Shown here piece after piece: positions 53,227 through 62,093 of a DNA stretch of 64,000 nucleotides; within the stretch, counting starts at the first letter, position 1; each line of letters begins with the position of its first letter. The DNA comes from Natronospira proteinivora (lineage in GTDB: Bacteria > Pseudomonadota > Gammaproteobacteria > Natronospirales > Natronospiraceae). The position numbers and the translations under genes were made by a program. The stretch spans positions 372,001 through 436,000 of the forward strand of contig NZ_JALJYF010000001.1 of the NCBI RefSeq assembly GCF_024170465.1. Reading direction: 5' to 3'. The notes beneath the pieces are model-generated. The model had not been told where the DNA came from and did not search any database. It saw only the letters and a list, made by a program, of their open reading frames with translations.

Positions 53227-53793
53227 TTGAATATCGCCACGTTTTTCTCGGACCGGGTCAACTTCAGAACGGAGTTGCCGCTGCAATGGCGACCCAGCCA
53301 GGCGCCTCTGGATGAAGGGCAGTTGGCTTCCCTCAATGAGCAGAATCTGGCCCTCCTGCGTGCCGTTAGTGCCCTGGAAGAGCGTCACAGCGATTCCCCT
53401 GAAAGCCATCAACTACCCCTGCCGGAAGTCCAGCGCCTGGAAGCCAAGCTGGATCTCATTCTGACCCTGGTGGGTCAGATTCGCGCCGCCTCGGACATTA
53501 TTCCTCCCAGTGTCACCGCGGAACTGTCCGCTGCGGGCCTTGCCTGGTGGCCCCGTGAAGATAAAACGCCGGCGGTGAACGAAACCGGAGTGGTGGAGGT
53601 GTCGCTGGCCACATATGCCGCCCAGCCCCTGGTATTGCCAGGAAAGGTGTCTGCGCATGCGGACTGGGATGGCGGTCCCGCTGTCCTGGTGATCTTTGAG
53701 GGAATCAATGAAGTGGTGGCGGATGCCCTTGAGAAGTTTGTTTTCCGGCACCATCGCCGGGCCATTGCCGGTAGCCGCGGACAGACAGGATAA
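53227..53793 (+). CDS. flagellar-cluster protein with an atypical PilZ-like domain
   Basis: 188 residues from a TTG start with GGGAG upstream. The N-terminal part is helical (LNEQNLALLRAVSALEERH, then VQRLEAKLDLILTLVGQIRAA). The C-terminal 85 residues resemble a PilZ barrel with the usual final helix (VADALEKFVFRHHRR), but no RxxxR or D/NxSxxG c-di-GMP signature is visible, as in atypical PilZ proteins found after fliS/fliT in pseudomonad-type clusters. Function unknown. Last gene rightward before the convergent sulfotransferase. Confidence 0.6.
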   Translation: MNIATFFSDRVNFRTELPLQWRPSQAPLDEGQLASLNEQNLALLRAVSALEERHSDSPESHQLPLPEVQRLEAKLDLILTLVGQIRAASDIIPPSVTAELSAAGLAWWPREDKTPAVNETGVVEVSLATYAAQPLVLPGKVSAHADWDGGPAVLVIFEGINEVVADALEKFVFRHHRRAIAGSRGQTG

Positions 53794-53842
53794 TATCTAG
53801 AGGTCCATTCGTCTGGTTCGGCCATGGAATGGTAATAGGCGC

Positions 53843-55357
53843 TTATGGATCCATCTCGGTTTCTGACAGAACCTGCCGCATGCTTTCCTGCATGGGCGTC
53901 AGCCATTCGCGATAGGGCTTGGCAATGCCGATAAACCGGTCATCCGGCCGGTGACCGGCCATGGCATCACCGGCGACGGTGGTGCGAGTGGGGGCCTGGT
54001 TTGCCAAGGCACAGTCGGGATGCCAGTCCAAACCGAGAAACGCCAGGCATGCCTGGATGACGGATTCGGCCTCGTCGCCGGTGATCGCCTCGTAACTTAC
54101 CCGCATGGCCCGGTCCCCGAAAGCTTTCTGCCAGAAAGCACTTAGACGCTGGACCTCTCCAAGGTATATTCCCAAATCCTCCAGGCCCAATTGTCCCGTG
54201 CCGATGTGGGGCATGTGGGTGGCATAGTTGGAGAAACCCAGGTCCAGCGGGTCCCGGTCCACGAAGATGAAGCGACTTTCCGGGATGCTGGCCCACATAT
54301 AACCCAGGGCAGCCAGGTTGGCCGGGTTGGTGTCGGTGACAAAGTGTACACCCGCCCCCTGCTGCTGCAGGGTGCGTTGATAGGGGCCGGCGGATTTCAA
54401 TCGTGTCTCCAGCGGTAGTGTCGCCAGCAAGTGGTTGCGGTCCTGGCCCGTCTGCTGCTCGACTTGTCCGAGAAGGGTCTCGAAAGGAATCTGTTCCCGG
54501 CCGGCGCGGATCTCCGGGTGACAGGTCAGGAGTGATTCCAGCAGTGTCTTGCCGCTTCTGGGGGCGCCTATAATCATGAGTAAGCGACTCATGGACGCTC
54601 TGGGCGTGATTGACGGGTCCTGCTGGAGGACCTTGAGCGGGAAATTCTTGGTAATGGAATGGACCCGCTTCCGATAGCTGTCGGGATTGAAAGGCGTCCG
54701 GTGGGAGGCGCTGCGTGCCAGACGGTTGCCATCGCCGAAGGCGTGAAAAGCCGCGGCATGTTCGCCTTGCTGGTGCAGGATATCCCCGATACAGAACTTG
54801 AGCTTTGCGGTCAGGCTCGGACTATTCTCCTTCAGCTCAAGTAGCGGGCTGAGCCGCGACACAAGGTTCGGGTAGTCCAGTGCGAGACCGTAACCGGCCA
54901 CGGCCACCAGCAGGGAGGGGGATTCACGTCTCTCATCCAGGGTCTTAATCGTCAATGTTTCGGCTTCTTCACGTCTCCCGGATCCGGCCAGGGCCTCAAT
55001 GCGCAAGGCTCGTGACGTGGCTGTATCCGGCTCGTGCATCGTCGCCAGTACCGACAGTGCCTCTTGGTGATCGCCAATCTCCACCAGTCCCCGGGCAAGG
55101 AGGCGACGACTGGCGTCGCTTGGGTCAAGCTCAAGGGCACGCCGAAAGCAGGCATTGGCGGCCTCTTTCTTTCCGAACTCCAGCAGCGTTGCCCCGAGCA
55201 GGCGGTGACAGGCCCCGAACCCGGGGTAGGCTTGAATAATCCGGTGGGCCTCGTCCAACGCGGTGTGCAGTTTGCCGTCGGTGAGCAGCTGGTTGGTCTG
55301 GCTGATTTCCTTGTTGATGGCATTGATTCTGCTATCTGACACCTGCTTATTGCTCAT
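53843..55357 (-). CDS. TPR-containing sulfotransferase
   Basis: 504 residues. Residues 1-210 are TPR repeats (ALDEAHRIIQAYPGFGACHRLLGATLLEFGKKEAANACFRRAL). Residues 255-500 are a PAPS-dependent sulfotransferase fold: 5'-phosphosulfate loop IIGAPRSGKTLLESLL near 262-277 and 3'-phosphate motif FIFVDRDPLDLGFSNY near 363-378. The intermediate motif usually written DKxPxN reads TDTNPANL here. No membrane segment. It is wedged between fliDST-PilZ and fleQ, facing left, with a sigma54-like element upstream, so the acceptor may be flagellin or a flagellar glycan; this is inference. Confidence 0.82.
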   Translation of the reverse strand: MSNKQVSDSRINAINKEISQTNQLLTDGKLHTALDEAHRIIQAYPGFGACHRLLGATLLEFGKKEAANACFRRALELDPSDASRRLLARGLVEIGDHQEALSVLATMHEPDTATSRALRIEALAGSGRREEAETLTIKTLDERRESPSLLVAVAGYGLALDYPNLVSRLSPLLELKENSPSLTAKLKFCIGDILHQQGEHAAAFHAFGDGNRLARSASHRTPFNPDSYRKRVHSITKNFPLKVLQQDPSITPRASMSRLLMIIGAPRSGKTLLESLLTCHPEIRAGREQIPFETLLGQVEQQTGQDRNHLLATLPLETRLKSAGPYQRTLQQQGAGVHFVTDTNPANLAALGYMWASIPESRFIFVDRDPLDLGFSNYATHMPHIGTGQLGLEDLGIYLGEVQRLSAFWQKAFGDRAMRVSYEAITGDEAESVIQACLAFLGLDWHPDCALANQAPTRTTVAGDAMAGHRPDDRFIGIAKPYREWLTPMQESMRQVLSETEMDP

Positions 55358-55415
55358 GGCTGCTTCCCAGGCCGAATGCGTTGTTGACGGATTTGTACGT
55401 GGGCCATTTCAAAAT

Positions 55416-55430
55416 GCAATTTCTGGACCA
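55416..55430 (-). promoter_or_regulatory. sigma54-like element upstream of the sulfotransferase
   Basis: Minus strand TGGTCCAGAAATTGC: the invariant GG (-24) and GC (-12) have exact spacing, but the rest of the -24 box departs from TGGCACG. It lies 58 bases before the start codon. Confidence 0.5.
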
Positions 55431-55662
55431 GCTATATGATACGGCAATCGGTTCGCCGGGCTTGCCACCTGAGCGATTTCTGTCGTCTTTAGGCCCAGTG
55501 TCAGGGGCAAAACAGCCCGATGTTGGGTCAGTGGTGTCAAAACCCCGGCTGGTGGTCGCCTTTTTTGCAGCGTTATGTCATCTCATATGGCAAAATCCCA
55601 TCATGTGACATATTCTCGACGTGTACCGCGTTAATAATAAAGCATTGAGGGGAGCCCGCCCG

Positions 55663-57045
55663 ATGATCGAATCCCGGATTCTGGTCCTTGAGAAGAACCG
55701 TGATCGTGCCCGTGCCCTGGAAGCGGTACTGGGGGCCCTGGATCTGCCGCCCCAAGTCCTGAGTGAAGACCTGTCCGCCAAGCTGGACCCCGATGGTCGC
55801 TGGCATGCGGTGGTGGTGGGGGAGCTACCCGCTGACACGGGCGTGGAGTCGCTTCATCGACTGGGTAAGCGGGTGCCGCTGGTGGCGCTAACCGAGGAAG
55901 CAGGCGGGGTATATACTGATGGGCTGAGTGATCATGTCTGCTGTGAGCTGAATTACCCGGTCAAGCATGCCGAGCTGACTGAAGCCCTGCGGCGGGTGGA
56001 GGAGTTTCAGGATGCCCTGTCCCGGCGGAAAGCCCGTCGCCCGGCCGGGCATTCCGAGCCGATTCGTCGGGTACGCGGCCTGATCGAGCAGGTGGCCCCC
56101 TTTGACACCAATGTGATGATTCTGGGTGAATCCGGCACCGGCAAGGAAGTGGTGGCCCGGGAGATCCATGCCGCGTCCACGCGTGCCGATGCCCCCTTTG
56201 TTCCGGTCAATTGCGGTGCCATTCCCGCCGAATTGCTGGAAAGCGAGCTGTTCGGTCATGAAAAGGGGGCCTTTACCGGCGCCATCACCAGCCGTAAGGG
56301 CCGATTTGAGATTGCCGAAGGCGGCACCTTGTTTCTCGATGAGATCGGCGACATGCCCCAGCCCATGCAGGTGAAGCTGCTACGGGTGCTGCAGGAGCGG
56401 ACCTTTGAACGGGTGGGCAGCAATCGCTCCATCGAGTGCGATGTGCGCATCGTGGCCGCCACCCATCAGAACCTGGAAGCCATGATTCGGGACGGTGAGT
56501 TCCGTGAGGATCTCTTCTATCGCCTCAATGTCTTTCCCATCCAAATGCCCCCCTTGCGGGAGCGAAGCCAGGACCTGCCGGAATTGGTACGCCTCATGAG
56601 CGCCAATATGCGAGACCGGGACCGACCGGGGGTTCGCCTGACTCGCCGGGCCATGGCCGCGCTGTGTGCCTATGAATGGCCAGGCAACGTGCGGGAGTTG
56701 GGCAACCTGATGGAACGGCTGGCGATTGTAAAGCCTGGCGGGGCGGTGGATTTACCCGACTTGCCGGAGCGCTATGCTGCCAATCCGGGGGATCCAGACA
56801 GTATTGACTGGGAGGATCCGGAGCCCGAGTCGGCGTCCGAGGGGGCGGGCGCCGCGGTTGACCCCATGCAGCTTCCCCACAGCGGTCTCGACCTGCGTGA
56901 ACACATGGCGGAGGTGGAGCAGGGCCTGATTCGCCAGGCCCTGGAGCGTACCGAGGGGGTGGTGGCCCAGGCGGCCCGTCTACTCAAGATGCGCCGCACC
57001 ACCCTGGTGGAAAAACTCCGAAAATACGGCCTACAGCCTGAGTAG
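55663..57045 (+). CDS. fleQ: sigma54-dependent flagellar master regulator FleQ
   Basis: 460 residues from an ATG with GAGGGG upstream; the open frame begins earlier at a GTG without support. The N-terminal receiver-like FleQ domain lacks a phospho-acceptor (VVVGELP in place of the Asp). AAA+ domain: Walker A GESGTGKE 155-162, sigma54-contact loop GAFTGA 202-207, Walker B LFLDEIGD near 223. The C-terminal Fis-type helix-turn-helix ends [20 protein letters not shown]. In pseudomonads FleQ binds c-di-GMP and controls flagellar and biofilm genes. Directly upstream of fleSR, 324 bases away. Confidence 0.95.
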   Translation: MIESRILVLEKNRDRARALEAVLGALDLPPQVLSEDLSAKLDPDGRWHAVVVGELPADTGVESLHRLGKRVPLVALTEEAGGVYTDGLSDHVCCELNYPVKHAELTEALRRVEEFQDALSRRKARRPAGHSEPIRRVRGLIEQVAPFDTNVMILGESGTGKEVVAREIHAASTRADAPFVPVNCGAIPAELLESELFGHEKGAFTGAITSRKGRFEIAEGGTLFLDEIGDMPQPMQVKLLRVLQERTFERVGSNRSIECDVRIVAATHQNLEAMIRDGEFREDLFYRLNVFPIQMPPLRERSQDLPELVRLMSANMRDRDRPGVRLTRRAMAALCAYEWPGNVRELGNLMERLAIVKPGGAVDLPDLPERYAANPGDPDSIDWEDPEPESASEGAGAAVDPMQLPHSGLDLREHMAEVEQGLIRQALERTEGVVAQAARLLKMRRTTLVEKLRKYGLQPE

Positions 57046-57078
57046 ATCGCCACCCGTTTAATTTGAATCTGGATGTTC

Positions 57079-57168
57079 AACACGGAGGACACGGAGTGTG
57101 AAATGTCCACTGGCTTATCCCGAAAAGCATTCTCCGTGCTCTCCGTGCCCCTCCGTGGTCTCCGTGTT
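57079..57168. repeat. CACGGAG/CTCCGTG iterated inverted repeat
   Basis: Two direct CACGGAG units on the left arm and four CTCCGTG units on the right, spaced 9-10 bases. They could fold as a long stem or be a dispersed intergenic repeat; a helical-phase spacing could also suit a multimeric DNA-binding protein. Confidence 0.55.
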
Positions 57169-57305
57169 AACTCCCCAAACGGCTGCCGCCGCATCGCCCG
57201 AAATAGCCCCCGCTGTTAAGTCAAAAAGCCGACGCGTGTCTCTTTTATCTCGGAAGTGCGCTTTTGTTTTTTGTTAAACATCTGAATTAAATAGAAAAAT
57301 AACGC

Positions 57306-57321
57306 TGGCACGGCAATTGCT
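57306..57321 (+). promoter_or_regulatory. sigma54 promoter of fleSR
   Basis: TGGCACGGCAATTGC followed by T: perfect -24/-12 element, identical in 15 bases to that of flgB. About 48 bases before the fleS start. Confidence 0.9.
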
Positions 57322-57369
57322 ATTTCTCCGTCACAGACCCTATGTCAAAGACTCGACGGAGCAAAGCGC

Positions 57370-58578
57370 GTGTCGGATTCCTCTTTTGAAAGCCGGGACA
57401 AGGCGCGGATGCAGGAGCTGGAGAAGGCCTTTGAGGTCTTTACTCGCACCTCCCGCCAGTTGTCCGATTCCTATGCCGAGCTGGAAGCCCAGGTCAGTTC
57501 CCTCAGTCAGGAACTGGCCTCGGCTCGTGATGCCCGGCTACAGGAACTGGCCGAGAAGGAGCGGATCGGACGACGCCTGGAGCAGTTGTTGGAAACCCTG
57601 CCCGGTGGGGTGATCGTAATTGACGGGGAAGGGCGGGTTCGGGACGCCAATCCGGCGGCTGAATCCCTGCTGGGAAAGCCTCTGACAGAGCAGAGCTGGG
57701 AAGCGATTCGGCGCCGCGCCTTCACCGAGCAAACCCGTAGTACCGGCGAGGTGAGCCTGAGGACGGGGCGGCGGGTCTCCATTTCCCAGCGTAGCCTGGA
57801 AGCGGAGCAGGGCCGGATCGTTCTGCTCACGGATGTCTCTGAAACCCGGGCCCTGCAGGAGCTGGTGGACCGTCATCAGCGCCTGTCCGCCATGGGGGAG
57901 ATGGCCGCTCGCCTGGCCCACCAGATTCGCACTCCTCTGTCGGCGGCCCTGTTGTACGCCGGGCAATTGGAGACGGGCCATCTGGGCCAGGATGCCTTGC
58001 CCCGGATCGGCGGCAAGCTGGCCGGTCGTCTCCGTCAGATAGAGGGCATGGTGGGGGACATGCTCATGTTCGCCAGCGGAGGACGTCGTGACGACGAGCG
58101 TCTGGGTGTGGATGAGCTCTTTGCCGAGGCCGGCGGGCAGGTCATGGCCCGCTGGCGTCATCAACTCAAGCTTCAGGTTCAGGGCGGACGGGGGCTGGCC
58201 ATTCGCGGTAGCCGGGCGGCCGTGCTGGGGGCGCTGACCAATCTGCTTAACAATGCCGTCGAGGCGGTCCAGGGCAGTGAGTCGGAAATTGCTCATATTC
58301 GCCTTCGGGGTGAGCGTGGGGACGGGCGGAAGGTCATCATCCGCGTCCGAGATAACGGGCCGGGGGTGCCCGCCGGGATTCGAGAACAGATCTTTGAACC
58401 CTTTTATACCACCCGCCCCCAGGGCACGGGGCTAGGTCTGGCCGTGGTTCGTTCCGTGGCCGAGGCCCATAACGGCGAGCTGATGTTGGGCACCCCCCGA
58501 CAGGGTGGTGCCGAATTCATTCTGGTTCTGCCTGATGCAGAAGCCGGGCGGTCGGATATCCAGGAGCAGCAATCATGA
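57370..58578 (+). CDS. fleS: flagellar two-component sensor kinase FleS
   Basis: 402 residues, GTG start with GGAG nine bases upstream. N-terminal coiled coil (residues 12-75), PAS domain (about 75-160), HisKA with H184 in RLAHQIRTPLSAALLYAGQL, and ATPase motifs N-box NLLNNAVEAVQG, G1 RVRDNGPGVP, G2 GTGLGLAVVRS. No membrane helices. Phosphorylates FleR to switch on later sigma54 flagellar genes. Overlaps fleR by ATGA. Confidence 0.95.
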   Translation: MSDSSFESRDKARMQELEKAFEVFTRTSRQLSDSYAELEAQVSSLSQELASARDARLQELAEKERIGRRLEQLLETLPGGVIVIDGEGRVRDANPAAESLLGKPLTEQSWEAIRRRAFTEQTRSTGEVSLRTGRRVSISQRSLEAEQGRIVLLTDVSETRALQELVDRHQRLSAMGEMAARLAHQIRTPLSAALLYAGQLETGHLGQDALPRIGGKLAGRLRQIEGMVGDMLMFASGGRRDDERLGVDELFAEAGGQVMARWRHQLKLQVQGGRGLAIRGSRAAVLGALTNLLNNAVEAVQGSESEIAHIRLRGERGDGRKVIIRVRDNGPGVPAGIREQIFEPFYTTRPQGTGLGLAVVRSVAEAHNGELMLGTPRQGGAEFILVLPDAEAGRSDIQEQQS

Positions 58579-59975
58579 GTGATCTTCCGGTATTGGTTGT
58601 GGAGGATGATAGCGATCTACGCGAGGCCATCGTTGATACCCTGATGGCCCGCGGGCTGGAGGTGCTGGAGGCGGCCGATGGCGAGGTGGCCATCGAGGCC
58701 ATGGGTCGTCAGCCCGTGGGCATGGTGGTTACCGATGTGCAAATGTCGCCTATGGATGGCCGGGCCCTGCTGGCTCATATTCGCAGTCACCACCCGGAGC
58801 TGCCGGTGGTGATGATGACGGCATACGGCACCGTGGAGCGAGCGGTGGAAGCCATGCGGGGCGGGGCCACCGACTACTTGATGAAACCTTTCGAGGCGGA
58901 AAACCTGGTGGACATGGTGGACAAGCACCGCCTCAAGCCCAGTGCAATGGGCGGGCCGGTGGCCGAGGATCCGGCCAGCCTGCGGATGCTGGAGTTGGCC
59001 GCCCGGGTGGCGGACAGCGAAGCGACCGTGCTGCTGTGCGGGGAATCGGGTACCGGCAAGGAAGTCTATGCTCGCTTTATTCACGAGCATTCCCCCCGTG
59101 CCAAGGGCCCGTTTGTGGCGATCAACTGCGCCGCTATTCCGGAAAATATGCTGGAAGCGGTGTTGTTCGGCTATGAGAAAGGCGCCTTTACCGGGGCCCA
59201 GGCGGCGCATCCGGGTAAATTCGAACAGGCCCAGGGTGGCACTCTGTTGTTGGACGAGATCTCCGAGATGGATCTGGCCCTGCAGGCGAAGCTGCTGCGG
59301 GTATTGCAGGAGCGGGAAGTGGAGCGGTTGGGTGGTCGCAAAACCATCTCCCTGGATGTCCGGGTAGTGGCCACCACCAACCGCGATCTGCTGGCCAGTG
59401 TCCGGGCCGGTGAGTTCCGTGAAGACCTCTACTATCGCCTGAATGTTTTCCCCGTACGGCTTCCCCCCTTGCGGGAACGGCCCGGGGATATTGTGCCCCT
59501 GGCCAAGCATCTGATGGAGCATCACTGTCGGGGCAAGCGGCCCTTGCCCCGCTTGAGCGAGGATTCGACACGCGCCTTACAAGCCCATACCTGGCCCGGC
59601 AATATCCGGGAGCTGGACAATGTGGTCCAACGAGCCTTGATTCTGGCCCCCGGTGACGAGATTCAGGCACAGGCACTGCATTTCGAGGCCGCCACTGACG
59701 GGCTTTCGTCAACGCCGGGTGGCAACGGGGGTGGTGTCGATGCCGCCCAGCTGCCATCGGCCGGTGGTGATATCCCGGATGGACATGCTCTGGATGATGC
59801 CCTCAAGGATCGGGAATACCGCTTGATTGTGGAGGCCCTGCGCTCGGAAGGGGGTTCTCGCAAGCACGCTGCGGCCCGCCTGGGTATCAGCCCGCGCACC
59901 CTGCGTTACAAAATGGCGCGCTTGCGGGATGCGGGCGTGGAACTGCCACGGGATCTTGGCGCAAAACTTGCTTAG
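58575..59975 (+). CDS. fleR: sigma54-dependent response regulator FleR
   Basis: 466 residues: receiver (5-120) with E10/D11/D12 acidic cluster and phospho-acceptor D54 in VVTDVQMS, K in LMKPFEAE; AAA+ domain with GESGTGKE and GAFTGAQA; Fis-type helix-turn-helix ending RKHAAARLGISPRTLRYKMARLRDAG. Activates basal body and hook genes. Its stop overlaps the region of the fliE sigma54 promoter. Confidence 0.96.
   Translation: MSDLPVLVVEDDSDLREAIVDTLMARGLEVLEAADGEVAIEAMGRQPVGMVVTDVQMSPMDGRALLAHIRSHHPELPVVMMTAYGTVERAVEAMRGGATDYLMKPFEAENLVDMVDKHRLKPSAMGGPVAEDPASLRMLELAARVADSEATVLLCGESGTGKEVYARFIHEHSPRAKGPFVAINCAAIPENMLEAVLFGYEKGAFTGAQAAHPGKFEQAQGGTLLLDEISEMDLALQAKLLRVLQEREVERLGGRKTISLDVRVVATTNRDLLASVRAGEFREDLYYRLNVFPVRLPPLRERPGDIVPLAKHLMEHHCRGKRPLPRLSEDSTRALQAHTWPGNIRELDNVVQRALILAPGDEIQAQALHFEAATDGLSSTPGGNGGGVDAAQLPSAGGDIPDGHALDDALKDREYRLIVEALRSEGGSRKHAAARLGISPRTLRYKMARLRDAGVELPRDLGAKLA
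59957..59971 (+). promoter_or_regulatory. sigma54 promoter of the fliE operon
   Basis: TGGCGCAAAACTTGC: -24 TGGC and -12 TTGC with exact spacing, inside the last codons of fleR. +1 near 59983, about 20 bases before fliE. Confidence 0.75.
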
Positions 59976-60003
59976 CTCTACGGGGTAAAGCGGAGGTGCT
60001 TCC

Positions 60004-60330
60004 ATGAATAACGATGTCCAGATCCAGAACGTACTGCAGCAGATGCGTCAACTGTCGGCCGAGGCCGGTCAGCCGGCTGGCCCCGTGGGTCAGGCCGAGG
60101 GCGAGGGTCCGAACTTCGGCGACATGCTCAAGGCCTCGGTGGACAAGGTCAACGAGACCCAGCAGGCGGCCGGCAATCTGGCGGATGCCTTCTCCCGGGG
60201 AGAGGATGGTGTGGAACTGACGGAAGTCATGTTGGCACTGCAGAAAGCCGATGTGAGCTTTCAGGCCATGAGCGAAGTTCGAAACCGTTTGGTTGAAGCC
60301 TATCAAGAGATCATGCGGATGCAGATCTAA
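60004..60330 (+). CDS. fliE: flagellar hook-basal body complex protein FliE
   Basis: 108 residues. C-terminal conserved block LTEVMLALQKADVSFQAMSEVRNRLVEAYQEIMRMQI and FGDMLKASVDKVNETQQAAG. Joins MS ring to rod. GCGGAGG ribosome site. First gene of the fliEFGHI operon. Confidence 0.95.
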   Translation: MNNDVQIQNVLQQMRQLSAEAGQPAGPVGQAEGEGPNFGDMLKASVDKVNETQQAAGNLADAFSRGEDGVELTEVMLALQKADVSFQAMSEVRNRLVEAYQEIMRMQI

Positions 60331-60389
60331 GCCCGACGGCGCAAGCGGGGCAGGGACAGGTTTATGGATTCTGAGTTGAGGATGGCTTA

Positions 60390-62075
60390 ATGGCAGCGCA
60401 GGCAGCGGACACCACAGGCAGTAATCTTCCCGCCGAGCGGGCACCGGAGCCGGCTTCCGGCGGGGCCGGTGGCAGCAATATGCAGTTGGCGGATGTCTTG
60501 CAAGGGAAATCCGGCAGGCAGCTGGGGATGGGCCTGCTGCTGGCGGCTGTGCTGGCGGTGGCGGTGGTCGTGTTTCTGTGGTCTCAGAGCCCGGATTACC
60601 GCACCCTGTACGGGGATTTGGAGCAGCGGGACAGTGCCCAGGTTGCCCAATCCCTGGATGAGGCCGGCATCAACTACCGCCTGAATCCGGCCACCGGTGC
60701 CATCGAAGTGCCCCATGACACGGTCCACCAGGCCCGTCTACATCTGGCCGCCGAAGGCCTGCCCCGGGGGGCGGGCACGGGCTTTGAGATGATGGAGGAT
60801 GAGTCCGGTTTCGGGGTCAGCCAGTTCATGGAGCGGGCCCGTTATCACAGCGCCCTGCAGACTGAACTGGCGCGGACCATCAACAGCCTGGACTCGGTAC
60901 AAAGTGCCCGGGTCCATCTGGCCATTCCCGAAGACAGTGTCTTCGTGCGTGATCGCCGGGAACCGTCCGCGTCGGTCTTTCTGAACCTCTATCGTGGCCG
61001 TAGCCTGAGTGAGCAGCAGGTCTCGGCCATTGTCCATATGGTGGCCTCCAGCATCACCGATATGCCCGAGCAACGGGTCACGGTGGTGGATCAGCGCGGG
61101 CGTTTGCTGTCTGACCGGGGCGATGGCCGTCGCGGCGCAGACAGCGACGAGCAGTTTGACCATGCCCGTCGACTGGAACGGGCCTATGTGGAACGGATCG
61201 AGGATATCCTTGGCCCTGTCGTGGGCAATGATCGGGTGCGCGCCCGGGTCACCGCGGATCTGGATTTCACCCGATTCGAGGAAAGCCGGGAGACCTATGA
61301 TCCGGATACGATTGCCGTTCGAAGTGAGCAAGAAAGTGAAGATCCCCGGCCCGGTGCCGGCCCCCGGGGTATCCCTGGGGCCCTGACCAATCAGCCACCG
61401 GGGCTGGTCGATGAGGAGGACTTGGAGGCGGAGGCACAGGAAGCTGGGGTGCCGGCCGCCATTGCCCGTCGCATGGTTCGGAACTACGAGGTGGATCGCA
61501 GTGTCTCCCACACCGTTCAGGCTCTGGGGCAAATCCAGCGCTTGTCCGTTGCCGTGGTGGTGGATGACTGGGCGACTGAGGATGAAGAGGGTCAGCCGGT
61601 TCGCGATGCTCTGACCGAAGAGGAAATGGAGCGTCTGGAGACCTTGGTACAGGAAGCGGTGGGTTTCAATGCTGAGCGTGGTGATACCGTTAGCGTGGTG
61701 AACCAGAGCTTCATTGAACGAGATGTGACCGAGGTTGAGGAGCCGGCTTTCTGGGAACAGGGTTGGTTCCGTGAATTGATGCGGCAGTTGCTGGGGGCGG
61801 TACTGATTCTGGCCCTGATTTTCGGCGTCCTTCGCCCGGGCATGCGCAGCCTGATGGGTGGGCGCAAGCGTCAGGCCAGTCCTTCCATGGCCGATGAGCG
61901 GCAGCGCCTGGCACATTCAGAGGGAGAGGATGACCGTCAATCGGATGAATCCGAACCGGCATTCCAACTGTCCAAGCCCAAGGCCTATGATGAGAAGGTG
62001 GCCGCCGCAAAGGGCATGGTCAGCGAGGATCCCAAGCGCGTGGCGCAGGTGATCAGAAACTGGGTGAAGGAATGA
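60390..62075 (+). CDS. fliF: flagellar MS-ring protein FliF
   Basis: 561 residues, like Salmonella FliF (560). Membrane helices at about 46-64 and 457-477. Periplasmic ring-building motifs YRTLYGDLEQRDSAQVAQSLDEAGINYRL and SARVHLAIPEDSVFVRDRREPSASVFLNL; the cytoplasmic C-terminal tail ends AQVIRNWVKE, the FliG-binding helix. GAGGA upstream of the ATG. Confidence 0.96.
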   Translation: MAAQAADTTGSNLPAERAPEPASGGAGGSNMQLADVLQGKSGRQLGMGLLLAAVLAVAVVVFLWSQSPDYRTLYGDLEQRDSAQVAQSLDEAGINYRLNPATGAIEVPHDTVHQARLHLAAEGLPRGAGTGFEMMEDESGFGVSQFMERARYHSALQTELARTINSLDSVQSARVHLAIPEDSVFVRDRREPSASVFLNLYRGRSLSEQQVSAIVHMVASSITDMPEQRVTVVDQRGRLLSDRGDGRRGADSDEQFDHARRLERAYVERIEDILGPVVGNDRVRARVTADLDFTRFEESRETYDPDTIAVRSEQESEDPRPGAGPRGIPGALTNQPPGLVDEEDLEAEAQEAGVPAAIARRMVRNYEVDRSVSHTVQALGQIQRLSVAVVVDDWATEDEEGQPVRDALTEEEMERLETLVQEAVGFNAERGDTVSVVNQSFIERDVTEVEEPAFWEQGWFRELMRQLLGAVLILALIFGVLRPGMRSLMGGRKRQASPSMADERQRLAHSEGEDDRQSDESEPAFQLSKPKAYDEKVAAAKGMVSEDPKRVAQVIRNWVKE

Positions 62076-62093
62076 TGGGGCGAGGTGACGTCA

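Larger units (their letters stand above)
57046..57369 (+). other. 324-bp fleQ-fleS gap with iterated CTCCGTG repeats and a sigma54 promoter
   Basis: No gene. An inverted repeat of 18-base arms (57079-57096 and 57151-57168, two mismatches) is built from CACGGAG/CTCCGTG units; four CTCCGTG copies start at 57132, 57141, 57151 and 57160. The fleS promoter follows. Confidence 0.6.

Noticed and set aside
55574-55612. CRP/Vfr-like inverted repeat upstream of fleQ (TATGTCA ... TGACATA)
   Set aside because: Seven-base arms are 25 bases apart, too far for a CRP-type site; could be chance.
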